Shown here in pieces: positions 47,793 through 60,041 of a stretch of 64,000 nucleotides of DNA. The DNA lies in NCBI GenBank assembly GCA_013368375.1, contig JAACJP010000001.1, forward strand, positions 1,922,001-1,986,000, written 5' to 3'. Below the pieces are notes generated by a model. That model ran no database searches. It had not been told where the DNA came from and worked only from the letters and a program-made list of their open reading frames with translations. The translations under genes and the position numbers were made by a program. This DNA comes from Tricholomella constricta. Taxonomy: Eukaryota > Basidiomycota > Agaricomycetes > Agaricales > Lyophyllaceae. Position 1 is the first letter of the stretch. Each line of letters begins with the position of its first letter.

Positions 47793-49058
47793 ATGGATAC
47801 TCCCGGAGAAGCGCCTGCCTTGCCTCAAAAGGCCGCATCACTTATAGCTGCTCCCATCCCCCTTGTAAGTCGAGAAACCAGTGTGCAACCCCCCCCCCTG
47901 CAAGTCAATTCTAATACATTGACATCTATCAAGCCCTCAATCGTTCCTTCATTACTATCAACGTCCACCGTCGCGGGACCATCGTTCAGACCGGCATTCA
48001 AGCCTATGTCCAAGCCTGCGTCAACCGCTCCAATAGACATCGATCCTCAATCCCAAGCTCATGCTGATACACTCGCAAGACATGGCATTAAAGTCAGAGA
48101 TTACGCGTACGAAAGCAAGCTGCCGCCTGTTCGGCCTTACCGCGTTCGTCAAATTCAACCAGCGCCAGGGCCGCGGCCGCTGAAGCGCGTTAGAATGGAT
48201 GGCGAGGACGATGATGTGTTCTACAATCACCCCAGAGCTATCGAGGGCGAGGGGAGGTCCTCGAAGAGGTCGAAATTGGAACGCGAGGTCACGGAACCGG
48301 ACATTCAATTGCCCACCCTCAACCGCGCTCGAGGCTTCCTTAACCTCATTGATTACGAACCCGAACCCCAATCGCAGTCTCAGCAAACCGATTGGGAAGC
48401 TTCTCACTCTCAGCCCCCGTCCCGTTTCCTCGAATCACAGGACTCCGAACCTTATATCGACACTCCCTTTGTAACACCGAACGGCTCGCTGCAATGGAAG
48501 ACCGACAACAAAAGTGATATCCCGGCCTCCCAACTCGACATAGAGTCTCAAGCCAATGACCCAGAGTCGTCCTGCATGCCGCAGCTCGCCGATACGACTG
48601 GTACCGGGTTATTCGGGGCCTTAACACCGATGTCATCCCTATCTTCCATTGCCTCAGATATTCCCACATCCCCTATCAAACCGCTTCGCAAGGGCTCCCA
48701 TTCTCAGTCGTCAACTCACGCAATCGATGTCGGGTCCCCCCTCCGCGACTCGTCCTTCCCGCGATCCCCGAATACCTCGCCATCACCGCCCACGCCACCT
48801 GCACACACCTCACGCTACAAATTACGCACGCGTGCACCTCCAAAGTCACCCGTTTCTCCTACTACCACGGCAGGAACGCGCAACCGCCGCACAATGTACT
48901 CGGCCGCGCACTCCCTCTCCCGCCCTATTGCATATTCAATGCAATCGACTCACTCTAGAACAAAAACCCAGACGACCTCGAGCTCTTCCCGTCCTCGGAC
49001 CCTGCGCAAGCGCGCGGCGGGCCCGAGCAGCCGGGACGAGACAATGATCGTCCGCTGA
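47793..49058 (+). CDS. Disordered single-exon protein, unknown
   Basis: A 421-residue uninterrupted frame rich in Ser, Pro and Thr. The most structured-looking part is near residues 90-130: HADTLARHGIKVRDYAYESK then LPPVRPYRVRQIQPAPGPRP with a basic LKRVRMDG. A second short block is RARGFLNLIDYEPEPQSQ. Many SP/TP sites suggest phosphorylation by cyclin-dependent or MAP kinases, and basic patches (SKRSKLE, near the end RTLRKRAAGPSSR) suggest nuclear location. I do not recognise a family. Codon use and length support a real gene; there are no introns, unlike most neighbours. Confidence 0.65.
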   Translation: MDTPGEAPALPQKAASLIAAPIPLVSRETSVQPPPLQVNSNTLTSIKPSIVPSLLSTSTVAGPSFRPAFKPMSKPASTAPIDIDPQSQAHADTLARHGIKVRDYAYESKLPPVRPYRVRQIQPAPGPRPLKRVRMDGEDDDVFYNHPRAIEGEGRSSKRSKLEREVTEPDIQLPTLNRARGFLNLIDYEPEPQSQSQQTDWEASHSQPPSRFLESQDSEPYIDTPFVTPNGSLQWKTDNKSDIPASQLDIESQANDPESSCMPQLADTTGTGLFGALTPMSSLSSIASDIPTSPIKPLRKGSHSQSSTHAIDVGSPLRDSSFPRSPNTSPSPPTPPAHTSRYKLRTRAPPKSPVSPTTTAGTRNRRTMYSAAHSLSRPIAYSMQSTHSRTKTQTTSSSSRPRTLRKRAAGPSSRDETMIVR

Positions 49059-49205
49059 CCACCCCGGCAGCGATGCGTGTGTGTGTGCTTACTTGTATGT
49101 TTCTCTGCGTGCTTTGCCTCTGCTGTATTATCCGGGCTATTAGGTTTGTATTCTACACGGTCGCACCTAGTGTATCTTTTTCTCTGCCTGTTGTGGATGA
49201 CAACT

Positions 49206-49221
49206 CATCATCATCATCATC
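49206..49221. repeat. ATC trinucleotide tract
   Basis: Short run of TCA/ATC triplets in the spacer between the disordered-protein gene and the ACT-domain gene. Confidence 0.6.
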
Positions 49222-49631
49222 GTTCTCGCCGTTCTCTGCTACGCCTCCTTTCCATTCCTGTGTTCCGCCAACTCTTAGTTTGACGATCATTATTACCCTT
49301 CAACCTTCACCGCCATCTACTTATTCCTTCAACACCGTGTCCATACCTGTAATCCATATTACGACTATTACGGTACCCCAATGTTGTTTTCCTATACTCA
49401 TACACAATCGAAATGTATTTTAAAACGCCTGCCCGTTGGTTCTCGTGTTCGAACGTACAACACGTTGCGTTCGCGGGCTCGTGGAGTTGTTTCGGGCCAG
49501 GCCTGAAGTGGACCCTGTGGCGTCGATGTTCGAAAGGGGTAAGATACGGCAACCGATCGGGGCTATTTTGGGAGATGACTCTCCCTCAAAAGAGTGGTGT
49601 GCAACAGATAGTAGCCTGCTCAACGCCCCCC

Positions 49632-51518
49632 ATGCAGGTTACCATCTCCCTCCTCCCCTCCTCCCTGTCCCTCGTCCACATCCCCCGCTCCCGCCTGCCC
49701 CACCTCTCCCATCCCATCCTCAAGCAGATTCTCCGCCCAAATCCTACTTTCTTGAACATCACATGCAACGAAGTCGAACTCAGCCTCTTCGCCGAACAGG
49801 CCGTCCTCGAAGACTTTGAGCCAATTGCAAGAAGGAACCGCCGTAAACAACGCGCAAAGTCGAAATCTGCCTCAGCCAAGGCAGCAGGCTCAAGCAGCCT
49901 TCCACCTGATATGGTTGAGGTTTCATATGAAAGGTGGAGCGTGCTGCAGGTAGATTCACATAACGACCAAATCGGTTGGTGGTTCCAGCCTCTTCTCTTC
50001 TGCGTGCTCATGTCAATGCCGACCAGACAATTCTGGCGCGCGAGTGAACGAGGTCTCAGCCCTTCTTGCAGCAGCCGGCATTTCTATCCTCTACCATTCG
50101 ACATACATGAGTGACTTTATCCTGGTATGCCGTGCCATCTCTGCCCCTGACCTTCTCGCTGAAATGTATTTCAGGTGAAAGAGTCTCGCTTGCAGGAGAC
50201 CATGAATCTGTTAGCAGACGCTGGCTTCGATATATATACCTCCAGCATGGACAGCTTACCCATCAACGCGCGCGCCAAGGAGAGATACTCTATTCATGAT
50301 TTTCGCCCGACGGATACTACTGCTACCGCACCACCCATGAAGCGTGCTAGGAGCGGAACTGACCCTTTTTCGGTTAATCTGGGGTCGACTTCCGTCTGGA
50401 GCGATTATCAAAGATCTAGTGATGCGACTACGCCATCTACAGACATTACAACCTCTCCCCTAAAAAAGCTCAGTTCCCCGACGGCTGGTCAAGTTCACCT
50501 GCTTCCGTCCGATCTCGCTTGCGTAGGACTATCAGAAGAGCTCGGGACAGATCACTGGGGCCTTAAGATTGTCAAGCTTGTGGCGTTTCCAGATCTAATA
50601 CCTTCGCGGGCGCCACCTCCTTGCGTATCCCGTGTGCCTGTTACCCCTTCTGTTGTTCCGCCACCGTTGCCTTCGCGGAAGCCTTCGACGCCACTTTTCG
50701 ATTTCTCCCCACCTATTATTGATCCACCAGTCCGTACAATATCTCCTGCCCTCTCCAACTCGACCTGGTCTTCCAGCGAAGATGATGGTTATTTCTCTCA
50801 CTCCCCATACTCGAAATCCTCGCTATCTGTTGTGTCCTCCATCTCACGCTCCCAAACAGACTTGAGAGAACCTTCGGCAATCTCTTCACCCTTCAAGCAC
50901 CGCTCTCGACATCTTATCCAACCCCTCTCAACTCTCTCGCCCACTACATATCCCCTCAATCTTGATCCCGCGAGCCAAGTCACACAAGGGTCTCGTGTGC
51001 CGTTCTTCAGCTACACGCGGACCGCGGAAGGCTCGTCGCTGACGGCAGATGTGTATGTCCTTGCCGCGCTCTTCCCGCCGCCCGAACGCCACATGATCAT
51101 CTGCAGCGGCGAGCTGGATGCTGCTGACAGCCGCCACGTGGGGTTGCAACCTATAGACGATATGTCGGACGACAAGGATGCGGAGGACACTGACTCTTCC
51201 TATCCACAGGGAAACATCTTACAGTGTTTGCAGATTGACTTGCAGCGGTTTGGGCTAGGTATATGATATTCATCACACCTATTACCTCCTCTCATGCTAA
51301 CACGTCATCGATAAACAGACAAGTACGGCCTTGTCAATCGATTCTCAAAAGTCCTCGAGGAAAACAAAATCAACCACATGTATAGCTCGACCTTCAAAAC
51401 AGCGAACCTGTTGGTGCGTCAATTTAACGCGGTTATTCATAAAGCCATTCCCACCGCGGCTTCGCAGGTTGAGAAAAAGTACGCGCGTCGTGCTCAAGCC
51501 CTCCTATGCAATTGCTGA
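49632..51518 (+). CDS. CASTOR-like ACT-domain protein
   Basis: The start MQVTISLLPSSLSLVHIPRS, followed by HPILKQILRP, matches the layout of the CASTOR/GATS N-terminus. An ACT domain follows: WSVLQVDSHNDQIG, then after an intron ARVNEVSALLAAAGISILYH and STYMSDFILVKESRLQETMN. The phrase STY..DF.LV is the hallmark of this group. About 200 residues of Ser/Pro-rich linker come next (PPMKRARSG to about 50950). Then a second folded part appears: RVPFFSYTRTAEGSSLTADV, LAALFPPPERHMIICSGELD, and, after splicing, DKYGLVNRFSKVLEENKINH, MYSSTFKTANLLVEKKYARR. In animals CASTOR1 binds arginine and releases GATOR2 to activate TORC1; a fungal role is not established and is inferred. The C-terminal ACT-like segment supports a paired-ACT design. 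Confidence 0.78.
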
Positions 51519-52157
51519 ACAAACGCGAACTCCACACCTCTCGCGCGCTGGCCGGGACCTTACTTTATCTGGTGGATCACTAAGAATTACCTATACCGCT
51601 TGTCGGTGCATCTCCGACTGTACTAACTGCACAACTCTACACGACCTATCCAAGTTGGTTATCGCATCTTATCCCATTCTAGTTATCAGGCGACTGTTGA
51701 CATCGCCTCCCACACTGGTCACTATCTCTCTTGCGTCAAGTCAGCCTTATCTATTATCTTCCTCGCTGTAGCAGTACCACGCCTTATCTTTGTATCTGTA
51801 CCCTCTTGCGATAACAAGCCATTCAGTCGGTTGGGATCATATCGATCGATCTTTGAGAGTCGGAATACAATCGCGTCAAGAAAGTCCCGGGCTGGAATCT
51901 GGAATCAAGTCTCAAGTCTCCGGGGCAGTCATGATAGCCTGAAAAACGACCCGGAGATCTATACAGACTCACGTCAATTGATGTCAATCTAGATCCTAGA
52001 CAGCATGGTGAGCAGTGGGTTAATATTGTAAGGATGCGAAGACGAAATATGGTACATGTATTCTACAAATAGAGCGAAGGTATATCATGCGTGAAGGTAT
52101 CGAAAGCAATGCACAGCGAGAAGCAAATGATAACTTAATGTCGATGCTGCCGTGCCG
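51519..52157. other. Convergent spacer, 640 bp
   Basis: No supported gene. It lies between two convergent stop codons and should contain both 3' UTRs. Confidence 0.45.
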
Positions 52158-54173
52158 CTACCAGCCATCAAGCGAAGGGAGCTCATCCTCGTCTTCGTCA
52201 ATGAAGAACATCGGTCTTGACTTCGCCTGGAGCTTCAAGTCCCCAGCGCCCACCTCAACGTCCCCCTGTGAATCGAGCCCATAAACGCTCGCGTAGCCAG
52301 AGCCGGTCTCCATGCTCAGGCTCTCGTTGCTGCCATCGTGATCATCTTCCCCTAGTCGCATGTAGAAGAAGCGGTGATCGTCGTCGTCGTCATCCATAGG
52401 GGTCCCGGGAACAGGTGTCCCGGGCCGCGAAGGACTATCGCGCTCGCTCGCAAGAAGATCCACGTCAGACGACGCTTCGTCCTCGCCATATGAAGACGAG
52501 TAGTCCCAGTCCTCGATTGCATTGACGATCTCAATGGAATAGGATGGGACAATAAGCCGTTGGCCAAAGGCAGCGTCCTGCTTGTACGGCGTGGCATTGT
52601 TCTCTGTCAGCTCGGCCGCCTGCGGCGGAGGCGCATTGATAATGATATGTGGCGCGAGGAAGGGACAGATGGAGTCGAGGATGATCGTCCCGAGGAGCCG
52701 ATGGTTCGCGAGGAGGATAGGCTGTCAATGGTTCTGGTAAGTTTCTGCATGTACGAAGATTAAGCTGGGTAATTACCTCAGCCGGGTCGCTCCATGTAAA
52801 TACAGGCTCTACATTGACGAGAACATTTGGAACGGCGTCATAGCGCTCTCTGAACGCACGTGCGAGGTTGCTCGCAGCGAAGAACTAGAATAAGATAAGG
52901 AAAGGATGTCGCGTGGTGTTTTCGGTGCTAAACTCACCGCGACCTTGCATTGCACCTTCTGGAGGGTGTTTACCACTTGGGCCAGTACAAGGCGCTCCAC
53001 TGACACAGACTCGATCTGATGGGGAAGTCAGGCATGAGATAGGATCTCCCGCGAAGAAGGCAACACGTACGAAGTGTCTAAATTTCGAAGGGCTAAATAT
53101 GGAAGGCAGGCCACGTAGCGCGATGGAGGGTGGACTATTATACGATGATGGCGCGCAGGTGTCGAGGTCGAGCAGGGGCTGCGAGGTGCTTGCCAGGATG
53201 GGCAGGCGCCCAGTAGAAATGTTCAATGGGGGTACTGTGAGGTATGCTGGCCACTGAAATTCGACGCAGTTTTGCCATCGTGTATATTGGTCTTCCCAAA
53301 TCTCTTCGGCGGGAGTGATCACGATATGGGGGGCACGATGAGGTTGAACAGAATCCAGGACGAGGTTGCACCGGTTGTAATAGAAGTATTTCAACGTCAT
53401 CTAAATTAACATCCAAATTAATACGCTATAGGTACAAGATCAAGTAGTGGTACTCACGTTATCGCGTGCCACGGCCCACTCAACTTCCTCCTCGTCCTCA
53501 GACACCGACGACCGCCCATCTTCGACTTCCTGAATAAATCGCGCAAGTTAGAGCAGCCAAGGACTTCACAGAGGGTCACTAACCGTGTCAGTCGCGTATT
53601 GACGCGTCTCCAACGCAACACAGCTATGTTCCTGCCCATGACGCAACATTTCCTCTTGAGGAGGGCACGAGGCAGACACGACTGCTCCCGCGGCTGATAT
53701 ATGCTCAGCAGCTAAATCCTCCTCATGAACACACGTATAATGTTTATTTCCTTCGGAGGTCTGAGACAGAACCGCTGAGCATTCACCCCCCAACGTCAAT
53801 GACTCTGAGGGATCATGCTACCCAGAACGTGATCAGCATTCGAGAAAGAATAAAGAAAGGGAAGACATACTTTAAGGAAGTTCTCTCCGTCCTCCAGCTT
53901 TTTCTCCGATCTCTCCACGACGCCTCCCGCTGGAGTGTCCTGGGCCGCCTTTGGTGTTGTGGTGGCTTTGCTGTCATCGCCAGAAAAAGTCGTCGCGCTT
54001 GCCGAAGTGGGGCACGTGACGACTGATGCGCGTGGTGGACGCGGACCGCGCAGCGCAGCTCGTGAAGTGATTGCTGTGCCACTCGTGCGGGAGGGTGTGG
54101 GTGGAGTGGGTGCGACGGTGTACATGAAGGTGGAGCCCATGTCCATCCATTTCATCGCCTGTTCAGCTATCAT
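52158..54173 (-). CDS. Uncharacterised multi-exon protein with acidic tail
   Basis: The model begins MIAEQAMKWMDMGSTFMYTV and passes through a Ser/Thr/Pro-rich region, then DPSESLTLGGECSAVLSQ and ETRQYATDTEVEDGRSSVSE. A more ordered middle follows: NCVEFQWPAYLTVPPLNIST with LKYFYYNRCNLVLDS, SVSVERLVLAQVVNTLQKVQ, FFAASNLARAFRERYDAVPN and VLVNVEPVFTWSDPAE, then LIVPSYSIEIVNAIEDWDYS. The tail is very acidic (GTPMDDDDDDHRFFYMRLGE, EDEDELPSLDGW). The VDLLAS..SRPGTPVPGTP stretch links them. I do not recognise the family. The ordered blocks look conserved rather than random, so I think it is a real basidiomycete-type gene. Splice sites are approximate; the stop at 52158 is firm. Confidence 0.55.
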
Positions 54174-54774
54174 TGGAAGATGAAGGCTGTTTCTCGAGTA
54201 ACGAGTCTCTTGTTGAGCTTGTGGCGCAATTGATTACGATGGACGACTTGATTGCGCGATGCTAGATGCAACGTGAGGACAGTGATAGTTGTGCTTCGTA
54301 GAGCAGGTAATGGTAGATTTTGAAATCAAGAGAGCAGCCGCCCCAGCGTCATTAAAGGGTGGGGGTTGGTATCAAAGCTGTTGAAGTAACTTAAAATGCC
54401 CGCCTTTGTACTGATCAGTGGGCCACATGTTGATCTGACGGGGTTTCCTTTCTGAGGCAACACATGTTATCCAGTCAGTGCAACAATGGGAAGACAGCAT
54501 AATCGTCGAACAATGACTTATCCTAAATACAACGGAGCTTAGGCCATCCCATCCCGTTGTCGATCTCACTCCAAGCTTGTCCTGTTTCGAATACCATTAT
54601 ATTGTTTCAACGAGGCTATACTCGTTGACTTCATTAGGCGCGATGATCCGATCTGTCACTCCGACAGCACGAGTTGTTCATGAGGCTTAATGTCATACTT
54701 AGCGCTTGTACTACCGATTCGGGGAAATGCGATACGGTACTGATCTTATCAGATAATCGAAGCCGGAATAGCCA
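54174..54774. other. Spacer between unknown gene and dehydrogenase gene
   Basis: Promoter of the unknown minus-strand gene and 3' flank of the dehydrogenase gene. No gene supported; a 65-codon minus-strand frame (54372-54569) has no domain. Confidence 0.4.
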
Positions 54775-56391
54775 TCAATCCGTTTTGGATGCTCCCTCAT
54801 CAGATCGTCGCCCAGAAACCTTTGAGAACTGTTCCATCGCGTAGTTGGCATGAGCGATCTGTAGAAATTCTCCTATGTCAGTAGTGATCATGGCAGTGTA
54901 ACGGCGTGCGCACCCATTGCGCGAAATCACGCAGGAAGCTAGGCAGGTGCGAGAGATACGGGACGAAGTTGGTATAGAACGGAACCATAATGTGCTGGGA
55001 ATGCTGTTCGTCCAGTGCCGCTATGATACGCTTTACGACAGTAATGGGTTGAATCGAAGGGAAGAAGAATTTGTACGACGCGCGGTTTGGCACGTTCAGC
55101 GTCTCAAACAAGGGAGTGAGGATGTGTCCTGGGGTGATAAGCGTCGTACGAATCTGCGGGCATTTGTATCTTCAAACCTTAGTGAGATATATGTCCACAG
55201 TCAGACAGATAGTAGCTCACCGGACGTCGAGCTCATACCGCAGCGACTCATTCAAAGAAATCACAGCCGCTTTCGAAGCACTATAATCAGCTGTAAAAAT
55301 AGTTCGATAATTTTCGCGGATTTTTCGTTGCAGCACGCACACATTTGGACTGCTCCGGAATAGCCCATCACAGAGGCCATAGTGATCTGTCCAAAATTTC
55401 TCATCGGCGCCGTAGATAGAGAAAGGAAGGAATCATACGATATGGCCAGACTTGTTCTTCAACATTGCGGGCAAGAAGGCCTTGAGAGTCCAAAAATGAG
55501 CTAGCGTATTAACTGAGAATGTCCTGCGATCCGTAATTAGAGATGGAGCACAGAATAGAAATAACGACAAACTGTGTGACATCCTCCGGCTTCAAGTCAA
55601 GGATCAGTTTGCCTTGAACTACGCCTGCGTTGTTAATAAGGACCGTTGGGTCACCTATCTGTGACCAGCAGTAAAGTTAGACGAGTCTCGAGTTGACGCA
55701 GCGCACTCACCTCCTCTACGACCTTCTTCGAAACAGCTTCCACTTCCTCCCACTTCGACACGTCGCATTTGTAATAGGTAATGTTGTCTGTGCAGTCTTA
55801 TTAGCATGTCACGATCAGACGGCTTGGTTGACGAACAATTCTCAGTGGTGATAGGGTTGATGTCAAGGACCACTACATTAACGTTGCGGACGGCCAAAGT
55901 GTTTGCAAGAAGTTCCCCAACTCCGGAAGAGCCTATCGATGCTTGAGACATGAGTTTCGTTGTAGAACACAAGGGTAGCGCACCTCCAGTAATAACAACA
56001 ATCTGCTCTCCCCAATCAAATCTCCCCGGACCGAAGAACAAATTGCCCTGGTTGCGATATAGTCTTGAAGACCATTTGGCAAACCCTACATGATGCTGAT
56101 GAGTTGGAGGTATTATACAAAAACTAAGACTCACAAAACAGTGATATTAAGACCCAATAAATCGACGAGTATATGACGATCGGGTCGGTGACTTTCGCGC
56201 CCTGGAAGATATAGAAAATCGGGACAAAGAATATAAAGAACGGTCCTAGGTGGAATTGAGTGCCAGTCTTTCCTTTCATAGGGAACCAACAGCTCACCGA
56301 AAAGGGTATGTGCCAGCACTTTAACAAAAAGGTCAATATCAAGAGAATCAAAGATCGGGGATCCGTCCGCAGAGCGTTCGTGTTCCATCAT
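54775..56391 (-). CDS. Membrane-anchored short-chain dehydrogenase/reductase
   Basis: The start [20 protein letters not shown] leads to one or two membrane helices ([32 protein letters not shown]). The SDR domain follows: [20 protein letters not shown] (NAD(P)-binding TGxxxGxG, joined across an intron), [19 protein letters not shown], a serine region in [33 protein letters not shown] (catalytic Tyr and Lys), and [15 protein letters not shown]. The last exon joins AQW to [14 protein letters not shown] and ends at 54775. The layout resembles retinal dehydrogenase/17-beta-HSD-type lipid-droplet or ER enzymes (RDH10/DHRS group). The acidic residue after the second strand (VVLDIN) suggests NAD+ preference. 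Substrate unknown. Confidence 0.85.
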
Positions 56392-56958
56392 GGATGTATT
56401 ATCCGGGAATGTACAAGGGAGTGTTCAGGCGCAGCCTCTGGGTGGTTTAAAGAAGTGAATGTGGAAGTCGACTGAAGAGTTTGCCAGCTGTGTTGATCAT
56501 CAGAGCCGGGCCGCCGCGTCAGGGCAGATCAAAGCGATCAGACACCGATGTTCACCTTGTGCCACTCCCCACCTCTCACGAACGGCTTCTGTTTCATTAT
56601 TTCGTCCCTTCTGTGCTCTGTAAAGTGAGGCTGCATGGTACGCATAGTAAAAGGGACGGAGTAGCAGGTATTTCATGGGTAATTGACTCACGACGCGTGC
56701 ATACATGCATAGACCGCCAGATCAGCTAACATTAACGATATGTGGAGGGCGAAATGTGTTATTTTTGAAAATAGATGTGCTTATGCCTCATTGGTTGGAA
56801 GAGTTATCACAATTGCTTTGACAGCTTCCGCCTTGGCTCCAGCCTTCTTCGACATCCAACCACTACATAGGCCCAACTCAGACCTACTACTCATGCCCGC
56901 AATCCCTCTCACCGACTGATTCTCCCCGTCTTGTTTGACGCGACTTTCGCCTTTCAAC
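56392..56958. other. Divergent promoter interval
   Basis: It lies between the dehydrogenase start and a plus-strand orphan gene. I see no supported coding sequence and no CACGTG site. Confidence 0.4.
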
Positions 56959-59900
56959 ATGGGCAATATCATTGAATCGTCGGTGGAGAGCTTTCCCAGT
57001 ACACAAGAACTGTCTCAAGGAAATGACTCGCTCGAAGTGGTAGCATTCTATTTCGCTGCTAGTGGTTTGAAACTAATGTGCATCATATACAGGATTCGTT
57101 GAATGCCGAGCCGTCCGACGCCGTCGAAACTGTGAGATGATTTTGTCCCTACTGTCCGCCACCTCTGACATCGTCTTCAAGCAATCCACGCGCGAATTAT
57201 CTCCGCCTCCAGGACAAGTAATTTTTTAGATGCAGAAATTATTCCTATTCTTAACCTTTCGTCAGCGTCGGAGATCAAGTAGCGGGCCAGATGGTCCTAC
57301 TTCCCGACCGCTCTCCCGTGTTCTTATTCATGGGGAGGACTCCTCCAACATATGGATACCATGCCCCGTATGTTTATACATTTATCATGACTTGTAATGT
57401 ACACTGACTGATCTTTGTGTCAAGGATGCGACAATCGCCCAGACAACCGCTGGACCTGAAACCAATGCTTTCTCTCTCGAGTCCCCCAATGCTTCCTCTC
57501 TCGAGTCCCCTAACGATTCACTCTCGCTCTCAGAGTCTAATATTCCTACAACTTTTGATACCTCTTTTGATAATGCTGAGATGTCCCATTTGTTTGCCCA
57601 TCCTGGCAATGTCGAAGTCGAAGTCGCTGAAAGGGTGCGCATATATCCAAGTACAAACCCGATACGTCTGTAACTAATGTTTTTTTCAGCCCACCTGTAT
57701 GCTTGCAGTAGACACCAAGGATGTACTCCCAAGAGAACCTTTGAGTGTGCGTATTGTGTCACTCCATAATTGAACGCAGATGCAAAACTCATGGTTGAAT
57801 TTTCAAGATGGCAGCAGAATTTTCCCACCTCGAGTCCACCATGTTGGAACTCCTTTCAAGCCCAGTCCCCTTTTATCCCGCCGTTATGGGTGAAATGCTC
57901 GAGAGATCTCCCACCGAACCCACAGAGCCTCCAGTACTTGTAACGTCCGAGGTAATTTGATCACTTGCTAATCTTTATCCTATATTTGACTCGTCTGTTT
58001 GGTTAGCCCGACGTACGAATTTTCAATTCTCCCAATCCCGTCGATCCCACAAATGCCATCACAAATTCTCGATCTTCCTCCCCAGGCTTACCAGAAATCA
58101 TTCCCCTTGTTGTTACCACATATGCTGACGCGACAAATGTTCGCTCTTTTGCCCCATTTGATATCTTCAGTATTTTGACGATCTTCTCAGCTTGCCATGC
58201 AATATCCGGAACTTGCTGAGGAAATCCTTGCACTCCCTCTCCCTACGCCACCCGAACGGGTTATAGAAAGGGATGCGATAACCGAAGAGCCCCGCCCGCT
58301 CTCTCCGAGTCTTCATCACCCCGACAAACCTCATTGGGCTGCGGCACCATTGCCGGATGTGTCTGAACCCACTTCGGCGCCCGTAGTGCCGCAAAACCGT
58401 GGCGACAAAAACACAGCTGACTCTAGATTCCGCCGCCAGCGTGACACAAAGGGTTGTGACGATTATGGCTCATCCGTTCGCAGTGCGCATCATGACGCTT
58501 CTGGATCTCGTCCTCCTCCTCAGGTCAAAAAGGCGAAACGACGTCATAAACCTGTGCCACATCACAAAGGAACGGACCATCCTGATCTACCTCCGCATCT
58601 TGGCATCTCTCTCCAGCGGCGATCATCAGATCCTCCACACCCGTGCAATATTGCCCCCGAAATTGCTGACGACGACACAGGCACTATTTCATCTCCAACG
58701 CGAAACTGGGATTGTGGGCATACCCAAACAGCTGCCCGAAATGCTCCGTTGATGGCTTCCTCATGCGGGCGCCCCGACGTTGACGCAGATCACAAGGTGC
58801 GGGATGAGTTTTAATTACTGGATGACAATTCACTAGGTCTTGTAAACAACGCCACAAACACGCCAGCTGACTATCAACATCACCAGGTACTATCCATTTC
58901 AGGAGCAGACCGATTAGGTCGGCACATCATCCTTCCCCGTCCAATAAATGCAAATCACGAGCCAAAGAGAAGGATTTCACGTCAAGCCCACAAGCAACAG
59001 GTGGCTGATCTCAGTATGGCTGCTCGGAGGTATCTTGGCGAAGGTTCCGATCGAGGAAGCGGGAGGGCTTCCTCGAGCACTTGTTCTGACCAAAGCGACG
59101 AGATAACAGAAATAATCGACGCCTCTCCGGTTGCGCCATTTCGGCTCACAATTGACAACCATCAGGAGTTCGTCGTTCCTGATGAGACCCCTGAAGAACG
59201 ATTCCACAGACTAGGCGGTTCGTTTTCACCACCCAAACCTCGCACCAATGGAGAGGCGCCTGTCAGGGAAGAACAAACGCCCGTGCTGCGCACCGGGGAA
59301 TCACCATTACGTGAAATTCAACTACGAACGAACAATGTGGAGCGCGTTTCCTACAGTCCTAGACCTTCTATGGATCCTCAGACTCCCCGCACGATTTCCC
59401 TCAACTCCGGTACCAAAATGCACATGTCTCCCAACATAGCCTCTTTAGCGTCCCCAGAAAATCACGCGGTCGGCAATGTCATTGACACAGAGAGCGAGTG
59501 GCTCGTTCCAGCTCAACACACGGCAGACGACTGGCTTCCTCCCGTTTCCACAAGGCAACAAAGCGCGCTATCTCCTTCTCAAATCTTACACTTCGAGAAT
59601 TCCTCGGGCGCATTCCTGCCCTCCAAATCCGTCTCTAACTGTAACAATGATCGTGCAGCACAAATCGCGGATCCGCAACTTCCATTTGGATCGGACCTCC
59701 GTGTACAGGACACGTCCGCGAATTGGTTCGGGGATCCGTCGTTCACGATATCTTCCGCTGGCAGTGGCAAGAACGGGCCGACAACTGATGGGCCTTCTCG
59801 CAGGTATCCTGGACGCGCGCGGCAGTCGCTTCCGGCCCAGTCGGGGGTGTTCTCTCAGCATTTGACAGAAGCTTATTCGTCTAATTTTGGGAGTAAGGTT

Positions 59901-60041
59901 CGGGGGTGGCGGGGAGGTGGACGCGGAGCAAGGAGCATATCGGCGCAGAATGCTCGACCGCGCGACCCTGCCCAGAGCACGACGAACGCTGTCAGGGCTA
60001 CGGCGGATGGTGGAACGAATAGCTGGAACTCAAGATTGTAG
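56959..60041 (+). CDS. Large disordered multi-exon orphan protein
   Basis: The ATG at 56959 gives MGNIIESSVESFPSTQELSQ; MGN could be myristoylated only if the second residue rule (G2) applies, which it does here. Short exons follow: LLPDRSPVFLFMGRTPPTYG, a region with an 8-residue repeat, LAVDTKDVLPREP, SHLESTMLELLSSPVPFYPA, RIFNSPNPVDPTNAITNS, EEILALPLPTPPERVIERDA and a basic KKAKRRHKPVPHHKG. The last large exon (from about 58990) contains MAARRYLGEGSDRGSGRASS, FRLTIDNHQEFVVPDETPEE and an RG-rich end (KVRGWRGGGRGARS), stopping at 60041. It has no recognised domain. The RGG-like end could bind RNA. It might be two genes (56959-58200 and 58197-60041); the intron positions favour one, weakly. 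Confidence 0.5.
57464..57511 (+). repeat. Tandem 24-base repeat inside orphan gene
   Basis: Two adjacent 24-base units differ at two positions and encode NAFSLESP and NASSLESP, in frame. Confidence 0.8.

Noticed and set aside
49209..49221. Triplet runs as a possible CRISPR or satellite array
   Set aside because: They are plain short microsatellites with no spacers.
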